Shown: positions 1 to 11,900 of the stretch, one piece after another
How the letters are laid out: the number at the start of each line of letters is the position of its first letter
Numbering within the stretch: the first letter of the stretch is position 1
Origin: Desarmillaria ectypa
Lineage: Eukaryota; Basidiomycota; Agaricomycetes; Agaricales; Physalacriaceae
DNA length: 64,000 nucleotides
Direction: 5' to 3'
NCBI GenBank assembly: GCA_030407005.1
Contig: JAUDYN010000015.1
Location: forward strand, 1 to 64,000
Notes under the pieces: model-generated
The model's database searches: none
The model's input: the letters and a program-made list of their open reading frames with translations, nothing else
Told to the model about the DNA's origin: nothing
Program-made: the position numbers and the translations under genes

Positions 1-1408
1 GGCCTGCCCAGAAGGTGGGTATAGAATAGAGTACCAGTCAGGTCAGAGGGATGGTTCTTTTAGGGCCTCCCAGGGTTGTCCTCATTCCAGTTGTTTTTCT
101 TGGTTGGAAACTGCTAGAACTTGGTATGTCCTTCTTACAGTTCTTTGGCTGCTAAAAATTCTCTTTGCAGCTCTTTGATTTATAGGTCCTTTCAAACTAG
201 TTCTTCTTTAGCTTGTAGAAGATGCTCCTCTTTGGTTGGTTAGGGTGGCATAGATAGGCCATACTAGTGCCAGGGTCTTCTTCTATTCCTGCAAATAGAA
301 GGCTTCCTCCCTAATAGGAATGGAAGCCTTGTTGTTGGATCTGGCCAGTCAGATTCTGTTGATAAAAGATAGGTGGCAATCTAGTTATGTCAGCTGCCAG
401 TGGGGAGTTAGGGAGGGGTCAAGGTTGGTTTATAAGGGTATCTGGAGGGTACAAAGAAGAGAAGATATATTTGGGCTGAAAAAATTCTAGCCTAGCATAG
501 AAGTTTATGTTGTATATAAAATTATCAAATTTGGCCATTGAGATCTGGCCAATCTCTCTCCCTTTGGGCCAAAACCTGAAGGGACTGCTTCAATTTCTGT
601 TACTCATCAGCTGTCCTTAGGTGTAACCCTGATACTCTATCCCCTGCAGAGGGAGGGTATAAGGTGCAGTTTCTGTTTACATATATTTTAGCATGGATAT
701 TGGCTCTAGCATCTAGACCTCAGACTGGATCATCTCAGTTGAGAGCCAAGTATTCATTCATTTTAGAATAGATAGTGGACCAGTTGGTTTAGGCCTTAAC
801 ATTAGCTCTTTGAATTTCTCAGGCCTTGCTTCTGAAGGGACCAAGGATGGCTTGGTCCACATTGGCAAGTTCTGGTCACTTATAATTGAGGCTATGGGGA
901 TTAAGGCAATTGTCAAGATTTTGGGGAGTAGATGAGAGCATGAAGTTATCAGAGAGCTCAATGATAGGGAGAGAGGAGCTGGAGTCACTCTCCTCTCTAT
1001 TGGTTGGCCAGGGGATGTGCCCCTGTTTCTGAAATTAGGCTCCTCTGGTTGTCCAGGGGCTATAGGGATGAGGATAGGATATTGCTATCCTAGTGTTGTT
1101 TGAGTGTTATACCCTTGCATACACTGAGTGTGTGGGTATATAGGGGGGAGGAGTCTGGGAATTGGATCCTAGTCTATATATCCCATACATATTCTTCCAT
1201 AGGTGGTAGGTTGTTCCATCCTTAGCTGGGTTGTGTTTTGAATGAGTTCTGTCCATAAGGGAAATTCATCAGAAGATTGGGCTGTGAATGTTGTTCAGTA
1301 TGTTGAGGTGTCCTCCACTGAAATAGGTACCAGAGTCATAGAATCCATCCTTCTGATGATAGTTGGTTGGTGAGGGAGAACATAGTGTAGTGAGAATGGG
1401 GGTGGTGG
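1..1408 (-). pseudogene. E1 gag fragment, family S retrotransposon (decayed)
   Basis: Read on the minus strand this matches the N-terminal half of gag in the other S copies. Recognisable pieces are the segment matching GPFRSTAWEI before about 700-850, MNEYLALN near 740-760, and the motif around 290-330 that in other copies reads GGSLLFAG. It runs off the left edge, so the capsid core, knuckle and pol lie outside. Both frames are full of stops; several fall where sister copies have Arg (CGA) or Trp. Its 5' end is separated from its LTR by the solo G LTR at 1409-2796. Gag would package the element RNA; this copy cannot encode it. Identification is by homology to the better copies in this window. 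Confidence 0.7.
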
Positions 1409-2796
1409 TGATGTGCTTGGTAACGGCGAGTGACAAAAGAATTAGGGAATGGCAATGAACACCAATCATACTAAACCTCTTACTACTCTACACTTAATCA
1501 CCAATATTGAATTCGGGCGGTTTCGAGTACGATGGAAGCACTCTGCAGACTTCAATAATCAAGTACAATTGTCTTAAAGACGTTTTATTCGTTACTAGTG
1601 AGTTTATACAAAGTACTACTCGTACTAGTGGGGTGGGTAAGACACAATTAGATAAAGAGTGACTTGGTTTGAGCTACTGCGCTCGTTCTGACTGAAATGG
1701 CTTCTGACTAGTGGTGCTCTTGGCCTAAGAATAAACTGATGGCACTCTTGGCCCTATACTGCTTCCTACAAGTGATAAACACTTGACCAGTCGCACTCTT
1801 GGCTGACTAGTGGCGCTCTTGGCCTAAGAATAAACTATAACTCCGAGAACTTTGCTTGAACTAACTTCAAAACACTCCGGACCTTTGCAGGACACAACAG
1901 TGACTCTAATGGACTTCAATTCAATGCAATTCTATGGGTGACTTAGCGACTATTAATCACTTCGTCGAGGTTAAGCACAAAAGCCTTTAATTGGGGACAC
2001 CAGTTACTACCAGTGAGGGCTCAACTGCAGGGATGGCTTCCTGCTTTGCACGAGCACCCATCCCACTACTTATATACTACTGAGGCAAAACTATAAATAT
2101 CATCTGGGTATAGGGTATATTGGTAAGGATTTCTTGGCTAGTCACGAATAATGGTGAATAATCACACAATAGTCGGTCTAGTCTGTTTTCTTTTCAAATA
2201 TTCAGTCTAGAGACTCCACAGTTGGTCTTTCCGCACCCTTGGCACAACTACATGCCCTAGTAACACGGTTATATGGATATCTGGATATTGGTACCTGTAA
2301 CAGCTATCCGATCATGATTGAGGGTGCAGTCTGGCTCCACTAGCATCGATCATAAGAGATCTATATCGAAATAGTCGGATCTGGGCTCAAGGTTAATCCA
2401 TTCCTAATTTATTTCTAAGTCCTGTTTCAAGATTGCCATGTGACTAGTTATCCTGACTTAGGCATTTATGCCCAGTCTAGGCTGCTAGTGACAGAACTTG
2501 ACGAGATCTGTGTACTCTGCTCCTGGTTTTTGTGTGCTAGTAGCATCCTTCGTTTGCTAGTGGCTGTATTTCACTTAGTCCTGCTAGCATTTGAGTTACT
2601 AGTCTGGCCGGCTGGTAGATTTAACCCACTAATGGTGTTGCATCTAAGTCCTGGCTCTACCAGTTGCTTACTGCTTTTAACTATCAGCTTGAAGCCTCAG
2701 CTATAGTCCTCTATGTATCACTAGTATAGGATAGATGTGCAATAGTATTGTTACAAAATCGCAAAATCTAGGTGTGAATGTGTAGACGGCATATCA
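1409..2796 (-). repeat. Solo LTR A of family G
   Basis: 1388 bases. On the minus strand it starts TGATATGCCGTCT and ends CCAAGCACATCA. It is flanked by a perfect 4-base duplication GTGG (1405-1408 and 2797-2800). Removing it and one GTGG restores continuous S-family gag leader sequence, so it inserted into E1 and later lost its internal part by LTR-LTR recombination. It carries an extra partial copy of a unit of about 100 bases near 1695-1830. Confidence 0.9.
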
Positions 2797-2952
2797 GTGG
2801 TTAGGGTCATAGAATTTATCATCATCACAGTAAGCTCTGATTTGTTCTCCCCACATTAAGAATATGAGTGTAGTGAACAAGATGATTAGGATAGTGCCTC
2901 TAATGGTGGTACCAATTGTGATTGTCTGGGGTTGTCTGGGTTTAAAGTTCAT
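2797..2952 (-). pseudogene. E1 micro-ORF before gag (single-span membrane peptide, read-through version)
   Basis: ATG at 2952 on the minus strand opens a frame with a polar start, a hydrophobic stretch containing GTILIILFTTLIF, and LMWGE. It lines up with the 36-codon ORF of E3 (5683-5793). At the position of the E3 stop (TAA) this copy has CAA, so the frame runs on to the LTR A junction. Function unknown; it belongs to the series of conserved ORFs lying between primer site and gag in this family. Confidence 0.5.
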
Positions 2953-2995
2953 TCATGTGGTTTCTTTATAGCTAGTGGTGATGAAACTGTAGGAA

Positions 2996-3008
2996 ATCTT
3001 CAAACTAA
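2996..3008 (-). promoter_or_regulatory. E1 self-priming primer-binding site
   Basis: Minus strand TTAGTTTGAAGAT, one base after the LTR end. It is an exact complement of ATCTTCAAACTAA, found inside the same LTR (plus-strand 3141-3153) where the mRNA is expected to start. No tRNA-like TGG primer site is present. Confidence 0.75.
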
Positions 3009-3009
3009 T

Positions 3010-3410
3010 TGTTAGACCCACATCTCATGTGATCTGCAGACTTGCACTAACTCCCCAGGCTGTCTTGCATTTGAACAGTCACCCATGGATAGTGACTATG
3101 GTCTTTTGATCATATGAGAGAGAGTGATATGAGATAAACTTTAGTTTGAAGATAGGGAAATACATCAAGAACTGGCTAGCTTATATATGTGAATTGGATA
3201 GCTAAGAATACGTGTTTCCATGAGTAGTCCTTACTAAAGATAAAGAGAAAAGCATATTATGTGAGTGATCATTACAAGCCACAGATACAATAACCAGGAG
3301 CTGCATTGCTATATACTGGTACTTCTAGTGATTGCTGTGGATAAGGAAGGCAAAGATGATCTGATGATCAATAAGATAAGATAAGGAAAGAAAGAGCAAA
3401 AATCATAACA
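3010..3410 (-). repeat. LTR1, shared by E2 (as 3' LTR) and E1 (as 5' LTR)
   Basis: 401 bases, minus-strand start TGTTATGATTTTT, end TCTAACA. Upstream in minus orientation is the end of the E2 pol region (3411-5255); downstream are the E1 primer site and gag leader. One LTR therefore serves two elements in tandem, a product expected from unequal LTR recombination. The putative transcript start lies at 3153 going down. Confidence 0.85.
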
Positions 3411-5255
3411 ACTGGTCCTTTCAAAGGGGTTCTCTGCATATTCTATGCATTATTATCCCCATTCCACTGGTCATCTCCCCCATCTCTATCTTGCCTATTG
3501 GCCCACTAGTATGCATCAATGAGGAGTTTTAACTCTGGTATTTTCTCCTCATAATACCCATACTCAATATGCAGATATTTCTTGACTAAATATTGTCATT
3601 TAGTACTGCTTTTCTTTGTGTCAATGATGACTGTGGCTCTGATGGGAGCAACTAAGACTGCTTGAACTTCCATGGCTCCTTTTGCATTGCTTAAGTTTCT
3701 CTCAGCTACCTATTGGTTCTCCTCTGGTCTGTAACTCTTTCATTTGATAAGACAGTTGGTAACTATTCTTGATGGTTGACCTTTTCTTCCATGAACTTTG
3801 CAGAGTCTATTATCAGGGATAGTTTCAATCTCATATTCTTCTTCACTGTGGATGATGTCCAGTAGAAGAGGAGGGGGTTGTTTCTGATTAGAGAAGGCTG
3901 GCAGAATGTATGCTGTGAGGAGAGTCTCATTAAAGATCAGATAGATTTTCCATATGGGTGGAAGTTTCAGCTTGTAGGCTGAGAGGCCACATTTCTCAAT
4001 AATTGAGAAGGGCCCAACTTGCTTGTCATTGAGCTTATTTTTGGGGTGAAGTCAATGCAGATTGATGGTGTCAAGTCAAACCTTTTGTCTGATTTGGTAT
4101 TCTACTGCTATTCTCTTCTTCTTATCATATTAGATCTTTATTTGCTTGGCCATCTTTTATAGTGTGGTTTTGGTTTTATCATAAATATGTTTCAGAGTAT
4201 CTTGGAATGATTCTGATATGGAAGTGCAGAGGGGAGAATGAGTGTTTGAGTTAGGGGCAACTCAAGGGTTTTGGCCATAGTTGACCTAGAATAGGCTTTC
4301 ACCTGTAGTAGAGTGTATGCAATTATTGTGTTGAAAGGCTGCCAATGGCAACCATTCAGTCTAGTTGGTTTGTCAGTGATTGATAAATATTCAAAGATAC
4401 TTTTCTATCTCTTGGTTGACTCATTTGATTTGGCTATCAGTCTGGGGGTGGAAGGCTATAGAGGCATTTTCTTTGATTTGTAATATGTTATACAAGTCTG
4501 CTAGGAACTTGGACATGAACTGTGGTTCTCAGTCAGATATAACAGTTATAGGCATTTCATATTTAGCATATACCTTGTCATGTAGAATTCAAGCCTATCC
4601 CTCAGATGAGAGCTCAGTTCTGCAGGCAATGGGAATTATTGCCTTAGAGAATTAGTCAATAATGACCAGGATAGCATCATGGCCATTAGAGATAGGGAGT
4701 CTGATAACTATATCAACTGAGATATGAGTCTATAGTTTCAAGGGTATTTTATTGGGGTAAAGTGGCATGCATTTGGTCTGGGTGTTTGACTTGATTCTTG
4801 CATAAGTCTTGCATGCTTGGATATAAGTTTTGATGTCCTTCTTAAGCTTGGGCCACTAATAGTCTCTTAAGACTAGCTTCTTCATCTTTTCTACTCTTAG
4901 ATGCCTGGGCAATAATTTCTCCTCATATAGTGTAATCTTGGGGAACATAGATCCTTTAGTCATAGTAGAGAAGACCACCCTTCTCTTGAATTCTCTTTTT
5001 ATGATTGGATGAAGTGGCAATCCTCTGATCTCATTTCTGGTGATCATGGCTGTGCTCTCGATGTGCTCATGGGCTTCTTCTATGGTGGGCATGATCATGG
5101 CATTGAAGAACTCAGCTTTGAGGACAACAACTTCCTGGTTGTCATCCTTTCCTTGTTCATGATCTGCTCATTGACTGAGGAGGTCTGCCTTCTTGTTAGC
5201 AGTACCAAGTTTGTTATGGAGGGTAAAATGGTATTCTGTGAGTTCAGTTACTCAT
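3411..5255 (-). pseudogene. E2 pol 3' part: RNase H end, integrase, chromodomain (decayed)
   Basis: The minus-strand reading begins inside the RNase H end (ANKKADLLSQ near 5175-5195). It passes the integrase zinc region (VLRDYWWPKLKKD near 4840-4870) and the catalytic core, and reaches a chromodomain remnant around 3690-3760. Stops and small shifts interrupt every domain. Integrase would insert cDNA and the chromodomain would target chromatin; neither is expressible here. The 5' side is cut at 5255 by insertion of E3, and the 5' half of E2 is not found elsewhere in the window. The 3' untranslated stretch (3411-3530) leads directly into LTR1. Confidence 0.75.
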
Positions 5256-5625
5256 TGTTATGATTTCTCTATTTTCAAACTTATCTCTCATCTAATCAAC
5301 TATTTTATCCATTGCTCATCTCAGAAATCATCACAGTCCCTTCTAATTATAACTACCTCATTGTGACCATATGCAGGACATACTCTTTCTACTTTGTTTA
5401 CACATGGACTACTCATGGAAGCATCAATATTTAGTTTCCTGTTTACATATATAAGTAGCATAGCTAATGCTGTATATTCTCCATCTTTCAACTAAAGTTT
5501 ATCTTATACCACATCATCTCCATCAATCCAAAGACAATAGCCATAACCTAAGGGTGACTGTCTGAACATGAGACAGCCTGAAGGACTATATGTGTCTGTA
5601 GATCACATAGAGCATGGGTCTAACA
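5256..5625 (+). repeat. LTR2, 5' LTR of E3
   Basis: 370 bases, starts TGTTATGATTT, ends TCTAACA. TATA box TATATAAG at 5448-5455; predicted transcript start ATCTTTCAACTAA at 5483-5495, 35 bases further on. The flank to the left is CTCAT; the matching right-hand duplication is not in the window. Confidence 0.85.
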
Positions 5626-5626
5626 A

Positions 5627-5676
5627 TTAGTTGAAAGATTCACCTCTGTCTCTTTACTGCCAGCCATGAAGAGACA
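5627..5676 (+). promoter_or_regulatory. E3 self-priming site plus hairpin
   Basis: TTAGTTGAAAGAT at 5627-5639 is the exact complement of 5483-5495 in LTR2. An 8-base-pair perfect stem follows: TGTCTCTT (5647-5654) with AAGAGACA (5669-5676). The same arrangement with a different stem sequence occurs in the other S copies. Confidence 0.7.
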
Positions 5677-5682
5677 ACTTGT

Positions 5683-5793
5683 ATGACAAACAAATCTGAA
5701 CAAAAACAAACCATTGCTCTCAGCACTGCTATTGGTGGTGCTTTCCTCTTTGTATTCTTCACTGCACTTATATTCCTAATGTGGGGAGAATAA
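5683..5793 (+). CDS. E3 micro-ORF, 36-aa predicted single-span membrane peptide (intact)
   Basis: ATG at 5683, stop TAA at 5791-5793. The peptide has a polar N-terminus (MTNKSEQKQT), a small-residue motif TAIGGA, a hydrophobic run of about 17 residues, and ends LMWGE. Start and stop are both intact, unlike nearly all other ORFs here. Related ORFs with the same plan sit at the same place in E1, E4, E7, E9 and E10. It lies between the primer site and gag and is too short to have been called by most gene finders. I do not recognise the family. It could be a translated leader peptide controlling gag, or a real membrane accessory protein. Confidence 0.55.
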   Translation: MTNKSEQKQTIALSTAIGGAFLFVFFTALIFLMWGE

Positions 5794-5850
5794 ATTCAGA
5801 ACTATCTACACTGATGATGAGTATTATAACCACAACCCCCACCACTATTC

Positions 5851-6277
5851 TGTTATATGTTTCCATTATCTTATCTTATCCAAGTCATATCCAAGACACA
5901 TCCTATCTAATCAGCCATAGTTTCCAGTTTGTATCAATGTACTCACTGACAACTATCTCACTCCACACCAGCAGTCACCCTCATTCACTCTCATTGGATG
6001 ATGATCCATCTGACTCCACACCATCCTCTCCTGAACCATACCTTCTCCTCATGGACCAAATTATTTCATCTATTAATAAAACCTGTACTTTCAGTATATA
6101 AGTAGAGTAGCACTCATTGTTGTACTCTATCTTTCAACTAAATTACATTCATACACCTTCTATTGCATACACTAAAGACCAGGCTAAAGCCTCTTATTGA
6201 GTGATTGTCCAAACACAAGGCAGCTTAGAGAGACCCAAGCTTATGTCCCAAGTTATGTGTTAGATAGAGCCATAACA
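5851..6277 (+). repeat. LTR3, 5' LTR of E4
   Basis: 427 bases, TGTTATATGTTTCC to CATAACA. TATA box 6095-6102, predicted start ATCTTTCAACTAA at 6129-6141. The preceding TATTC (5846-5850) and the CATTC after LTR4 (14326-14330) are a 5-base target duplication with one transition. It inserted into the leader or gag start of E3, which resumes at 14326. Confidence 0.9.
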
Positions 6278-6326
6278 TTAGTTGAAAGATTACCATCCGG
6301 CTTCTTCTATGCTAGCCATAAAAGAG
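6278..6326 (+). promoter_or_regulatory. E4 self-priming site plus hairpin
   Basis: TTAGTTGAAAGAT at 6278-6290 follows the LTR directly and is the exact complement of 6129-6141. The hairpin at 6301-6326 has an apical TATG/CATA stem with loop CTAGC and a weaker lower stem. Confidence 0.7.
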
Positions 6327-6334
6327 CATAACCC

Positions 6335-6460
6335 ATGTCAAATGAAAACAATGACAATAATCAACAATGAACCATCACTCTCAGCATTGCTATTGGTGGA
6401 GCTGCTCTCTTAATTCTTTTCACTGCTCTGCTTATACTAATGTATGAAGAAGAAGCATGA
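6335..6460 (+). pseudogene. E4 micro-ORF (membrane peptide) with one TGA
   Basis: ATG at 6335, 41 codons, final TGA at 6458-6460. Codon 12 is TGA where E7 has CGC (Arg). After it come LSIAIGGAALLILFTALLIL and an acidic end MYEEEA. The gag start ATG (6444) lies inside its last codons in the next frame, so the two ORFs overlap by 17 bases. Confidence 0.5.
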
Positions 6461-8930
6461 ACACTTCACCATGAAAGGCAACCCCAATGACTGACTCTCT
6501 CTCCTCGCCTGCCTCTCCACCCTGACCATGTCACTCTCTGGAGATTACCCTCTGTCTGACTGGGAGATTGAGCAGAAATTCCACTCGTCTGCATATGAGT
6601 CTGTTTCACAGACTCCAATACCACCACCTCCTCCTCTGAGGATACACACAAAGCCAAAGTGAGAGTAAGACTCACAACATTCTGGTTGGAATAATCCTCT
6701 ATCATCCCTGCAGAAGAATATGCAAGGGATGTATGGACTATGTTTGAAGACCCCCCCCCCCCATACTCCCTTCCCCCTTGCTCCAATAACCCTACCCCCA
6801 CCCTATGACCCCACAACTGGAGAATACCTCCTAGATCCCCATCCCCCTCCCCCAAGTGGTCTAACAATCCAGAGATAGACCAAAACCATCTCTACAGACC
6901 CTGGCACTGAGGATGAGAAGACAACTCTTGGAGAACAGACTCCTCATCTTTGTTCCCCATCATTAAAGTCTCCTCAGACTCCGACAGATGCTCTGATGCT
7001 GTGGCTGAGGCTGCTCCCCTCTTCCCCAACAGCCTCTTCAGTCTCAATGGACTCAATAGAACCTGGCCAACCCTTGCTGAGATTGACAGGGAAATACTTG
7101 GCCTCCACATATCTGCTGCCTGGAAACTCAGATGGGCCAACATCAAGGCCAGAATGGACTGGCCAGAACCTCATCCAAACATGAATGAGTGGTTAGCCCT
7201 TAACAGGGGTGACCCCATCTAATGACCCAGTGTTCATGCCATGATTCATGCCCGGATCTGAGTAAATAGAAATCAGGAGCTTCATAGTCCCACCACCAGA
7301 GACCTGGCACCTGACTTATGACATTGGACAGCAGATGAGGAGAGAGAGTTGGGACACTCTCTTCAACAATTATGGTGTCAGGAACATGCCAGAAGGGAGG
7401 AGAATGGATCTGACATCCAACTCTAGGTGGGGAGGATATGATAATGAACACTATGACAGGCTGGACTACTTCCAGCCCCAATATATGAATATGGCCAATT
7501 ACCTGCCTGACACTCTGGTTGCAAGACCACAACCCCTGCCTGATTCACCACCCTGAAATCAGGCATGTCAATCCAGTTATCACCTCTATCAGGGTGGTAG
7601 TCTTCTATTTGCAGGCATGAGAGAAGACATGTCAACCAACACTGTCCCTGCAGATCCCACCTCTGCAGAATCTTCTTCCATGCCAAAATCTGCAGAGGAA
7701 TTACAGCAGCATGTCAAGAATGTGTTAGCCAAGAAGAAAAAGTGCATCTAAGAGATGCATGACAAACTTGCCAAGGAGGAAGCTGCCCAAGAGGGGATGG
7801 TGGACTACCTTTGGAAGAATGAAAAAGGGAAGGAGCTGGAGTGTGGGAGGCTAATGGAGCCTCTCAGAGGATATCCTGGACCATAGGCTGATTGATATTT
7901 GATCCCAAGACCACCCTCTGGGAGAGGTCCTCCTGACCCCATCCCCAATCCTGTCAGGAATGCCCCTGATGATGCCCCATACTTGGGGATCAAGCTGGTC
8001 CTCATCAAGGCCTCCCTCCCATTCAAGGGGGACCACAATGACATTGAACACTTTGTAGGTGACTGTATAGCTTACTTTGAAGTGTTTAGGCACTATTTCC
8101 AGGTGCCATCACACCTGGTTCTGTTTATGATCTCCCACTTTGAGGGGGCCACCAAGGACTGGTGGGTCTACAAGAGACCTGAATTCTGGGTAGGCAATGC
8201 ATATGATGGCACCACTGCCCACTTCCACTACCCTGCCTGGGATGACTTTATTGATCTGGTCTCGTGTCAATTCCAAGACCCCACGATTGAGGAAGTCCAT
8301 GAAAAAAGGATGTTTGACCTCAAAATAGGAATGCAACTGGCTTCCCATTACTTCCAGAAGTTGGAAGAGGAGGCAAAATTGGCAGTTTGGTAGACTGATG
8401 AAAATGAGCATGAGGCCATGGTGAAGGCCATACATCTGGGAGTACCTTCCTCCTATACAACCTTCATATCCAACATGGGCATCAATATTCTGCATTCATA
8501 CCCAGAGTGGAAGGAATGAATTTTGTGTATGTATGAAGAGCAACAGTGCAAATAGGTCTTCAACCAAACCACTGGTGCACCCAGAGACAGGCAGAAGAAG
8601 GATTCCCATCCCCAACAACAACAACAATAACAACAACATCCCAGCAGTAAAGCCACTGCTGGGGTATCAAGTTACTCAGCCTCCAAGCCAACTGGCAATG
8701 TCAGGGTAAGTTGGGATGGTGTGTCAGGCCAATGGACGACATATGAAGGATCAGGAAAGCCGATGGAGATTGACAGATGAAAAGCAGAGGGCAGATGCTT
8801 CTGTTGTGATAAAAAGGGTCACATGAGCAAGGACTGCCCTAAGAGAAAAGAGTTCAAGGACATTCGGTCAGTAGGGCCTACTAATGAAGTGGTGCCACCT
8901 ATGGCCAAGGTCAAGAAAGTAAAAGAGTAG
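6444..8930 (+). pseudogene. E4 gag (capsid, CCHC knuckle) with overlapping N-terminal frame
   Basis: The gag frame starts MKKKHE at 6444 and ends TAG at 8928-8930. The capsid core at about 7899-8393 includes KGDHNDIEHFVGDCIAYF and KDWWVYKRPEFW. A knuckle CFCCDKKGHMSKDC lies near 8800-8840 with all four ligands. Premature stops are mostly TGA where sisters have CGA. Between about 6850 and 7430 a second frame (one base earlier) is also protein-like and conserved in other copies: WPTLAEIDREIL, NEWLALNRGDPI, DEERELGHSLQQLW. A run of about 14 C near 6750 may have shifted frame. Gag would form the particle; this copy is dead. Confidence 0.8.
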
Positions 8931-11900
8931 GTCAACAAGGGTTTAATTCCCCTTGCTTGACCAATTCCTCAGTTGGTAAGTCCTTGGCTTCCACAGGTTG
9001 GACTGATTATTATATGAATAGATATTTCAATATGGACAATAAAAATATAACTTTATCACAGACAACAAAGCCAAAGAACACCAAAGAATCAAACACAAAC
9101 AGGTATATCACACTCCTGAAAGAAACTGACACAGTAATCTATAGTGAATCCTGAGCCCCTGACAAGGTGCAGGATTTGCTGGATGGTGCTGGCACTGCCA
9201 TGAAGTCCACCAAGCCTGCACAGCAGAACTCACTGGATACGTGGGTAAAACCATGGGCAGGGCCCAGTAGGCAAGACATCCTTGGACCTCTGAGAAGTCT
9301 GAAAAGCCCAGTGTTTCTGATGAGTCAGGGAACAAGTCCAACAACCTTGCCAGGGTCAGCAGGGGACCAGAACAGTGCCTCTCACCAAGGCCAGGATCAA
9401 GGCCACACACTACTTGGTTCAGCTGGGAGTGACCCTGTGGTGGAGCTGGCTGCAATGCTGACAATGTGCAGACCCAACCTTGCATCCAGATTTGCACTAG
9501 GCACTATGGCCAAGCATTCTACTGAGACAAGTAGTAGCAGCACCTCAGATGCCTCAAGCCAAAGTCAGTCTCCTGCTGAGATTGTCCAAGTTTCAAAAGC
9601 AACTCAAGCCAAAGAACAGGGAGGATCTACTAGCACCCAGGTGGTAAAAAGGAGGCAGGTAAGTAAAGAGTCAAATGGTAACTCCTGGCCTGCTTTGCCC
9701 CTGGCAACTGACAGTGGCATGAAAGGTCAGGTCATCCAATCTGCTAGCGCCCAGGCAGTAAAGAGGGGCCACCTTAACAGAAAAACCACCATTGTCAAAG
9801 TACCCGATGAAGAGGACAACATGGCTTTCCTACAATGGAAAGCAAAACAGTCCAAAGCTAACACCCCAATACCTGAAATCCCACCTAACAAGAGGGTACT
9901 GAATCCCAAAGTCCCACCAATCATAGGGGCACCCGATCATGTGTGGTACAAGCCATTTGGAGTAGACTGGATTCTACATGCTATCCAAAGTACCAAGAAC
10001 TTGACAGTCACCAAAGCTATTCTCTCCACTTGGGTTCATCTCAAGTGCCTTGGAGAAATCACTGATAAGCTTGTCAAAAGCTTGAATACTGAAGAGAGCA
10101 CTGTGTGCAAGCAGCTCTACAAACTTCATGAACTGATTTGGTATATCTGCAGTACCAAAAGTTCCAGAAGGGACTTCTTAGTGGATATCCAACTCACTCC
10201 CTGTACCAGGAAGAAAACCTTGACAACCTGCATATTGTTAGATAGTGGCTGCACTAGCAGTTCTATCAACCATTCATATGTCCAACAACACCAGTTGGAC
10301 ACCAGAAAAGCTGCCACTCCCATCCCTGTCTATAATGCTGATGGAACCCATAATAAGGCTAGCAATGTAACTGAATTCATGGAACTCCGAATGACCATTG
10401 GAGACCACATTAAATGAATCGACCTTGTGGTCACAGACTTGGGTTCCAAGATGATATACTTGGGACACAATTGGCTTAAACACCATAATCTATTGGTCAA
10501 CTGGAAAATGGGAGCCATGACATTTGAATGATGTCATTGCATCAAAAACTACTTCACCCTTCCCAATTCAGATGAAGAAGACCAATGGGACAAGGAGCTA
10601 GAAGAAGGAGAAACTATTCTTGCAGTGAACATGCAAGAAAAAATCCTCCTTCAAGCAGTACATCATGCAAATGAATTAGTGGCAGCTGCAAATGCAGAAA
10701 AACTGAAGAAAACAATTGAGGAGCTTGTGCCTCCTCAGTATCAAAGCTTTAGAGATTTATTCTCCAAAGAAAGCTTTGATGAATTACTAGATCAAAAAAC
10801 TTGGAATCATGCCATTAAGCTAACTCTCAATGCCAAATCCATGCTAGACTGTAAAGTCTATCCACTCAACCAAAATGAACAGGAACAGCTCAACAAGTTC
10901 CTTGACAAAAATCTTGACTCTAGATGTATTCATCCCTCCAAATCCCCTTTTGCCTCTCCTTTCTTCTTTGTCAAGAAAAAAGATGGCTCTCTATGACCCA
11001 TTCAGGATTACTGGAAGTTGAATGAAATGACAATCAAGAATCGTTATCCACTTCCATCAATCTCAGAACTCATTGACAAATTATGAGAAGCCAGATACTT
11101 CTCTAAGTTAGATGTTTGATGGGGATATAACAATGTATGAATTCAAGATGGAGACAAAGAAAAGGCTGCATTTAGAACCAACTGAGGACTCTTTGAGCCA
11201 ATGATCATGTTCTTTAGCCTTACAAATTCCCCAGCCACTTTTCAGTGGATAATGAACAATATCTTTAAGGACATAATCGCTGGAGAAAAAGTTACCATTT
11301 ACCTCAATGATATCCTTATTTTCACCAAATCCTTGTCTGAACACCGAATCATTGTTCAACAAGTTCTCCAACATCTCTGAGAAAACAAGTTGTTCCTCAA
11401 AGCCAAGAAATGCAAGTTCAAGGTATTAGAAACCAAATACCTTGGAGTCATCATCAGCAAAGATGTTATCTGCATGGATTCTGTTAAGGTCACCAGAATC
11501 ATGGAATGGCCCACTCCCACAAAAAAGAAGAAACTGCAATCCTTCTTAGGATTCACAGATTTCTATTGCAAGTTCATTCGTGATTATTCAAAAATCATAT
11601 GATCCCTTACCCAGTTAACTGGGAAGGTAGACTGGATGTGAGGATCAGAGCAGGAACAAGTGTTCTTACAACTCAAAATGTTGATGACTACAAACATTGT
11701 CCTAACCATTCCTTCCAATGAGGGAAAATTCTGAGTGGAAGCTGACACTAGTGATGGAGCCATTGGTGCTATCCTAAGTCAAGAACAGAATGGTAAATAG
11801 AGGCCTGTTGCCTTCATGTCAAAAGCCCTGATGGTCACCAAATGCAACTATGAGATCTATGACAAAGAGTTGCTGGCCATCATGTTAGCCTTAGAAGAAT

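Noticed and set aside
1404..1408. 5-base target duplication GGTGG for solo LTR A
   Set aside because: The right flank is GTGGT; only GTGG matches exactly, and LTR D also supports 4 bases for this family.
2440..2706. 88-codon hydrophobic ORF found in all five G LTRs (also at 27450, 36608, 39737 and 41234)
   Set aside because: It begins at GTG (ATG is followed at once by TGA), lies antisense to the element, and is conserved only because the LTR copies are nearly identical.
5009..5263. Plus-strand ORFs over E2 and other ORFs antisense to pol (e.g. 24-55 kb minus-strand frames)
   Set aside because: They are mirror frames of recognised gag-pol sequence and carry no domain signal of their own.
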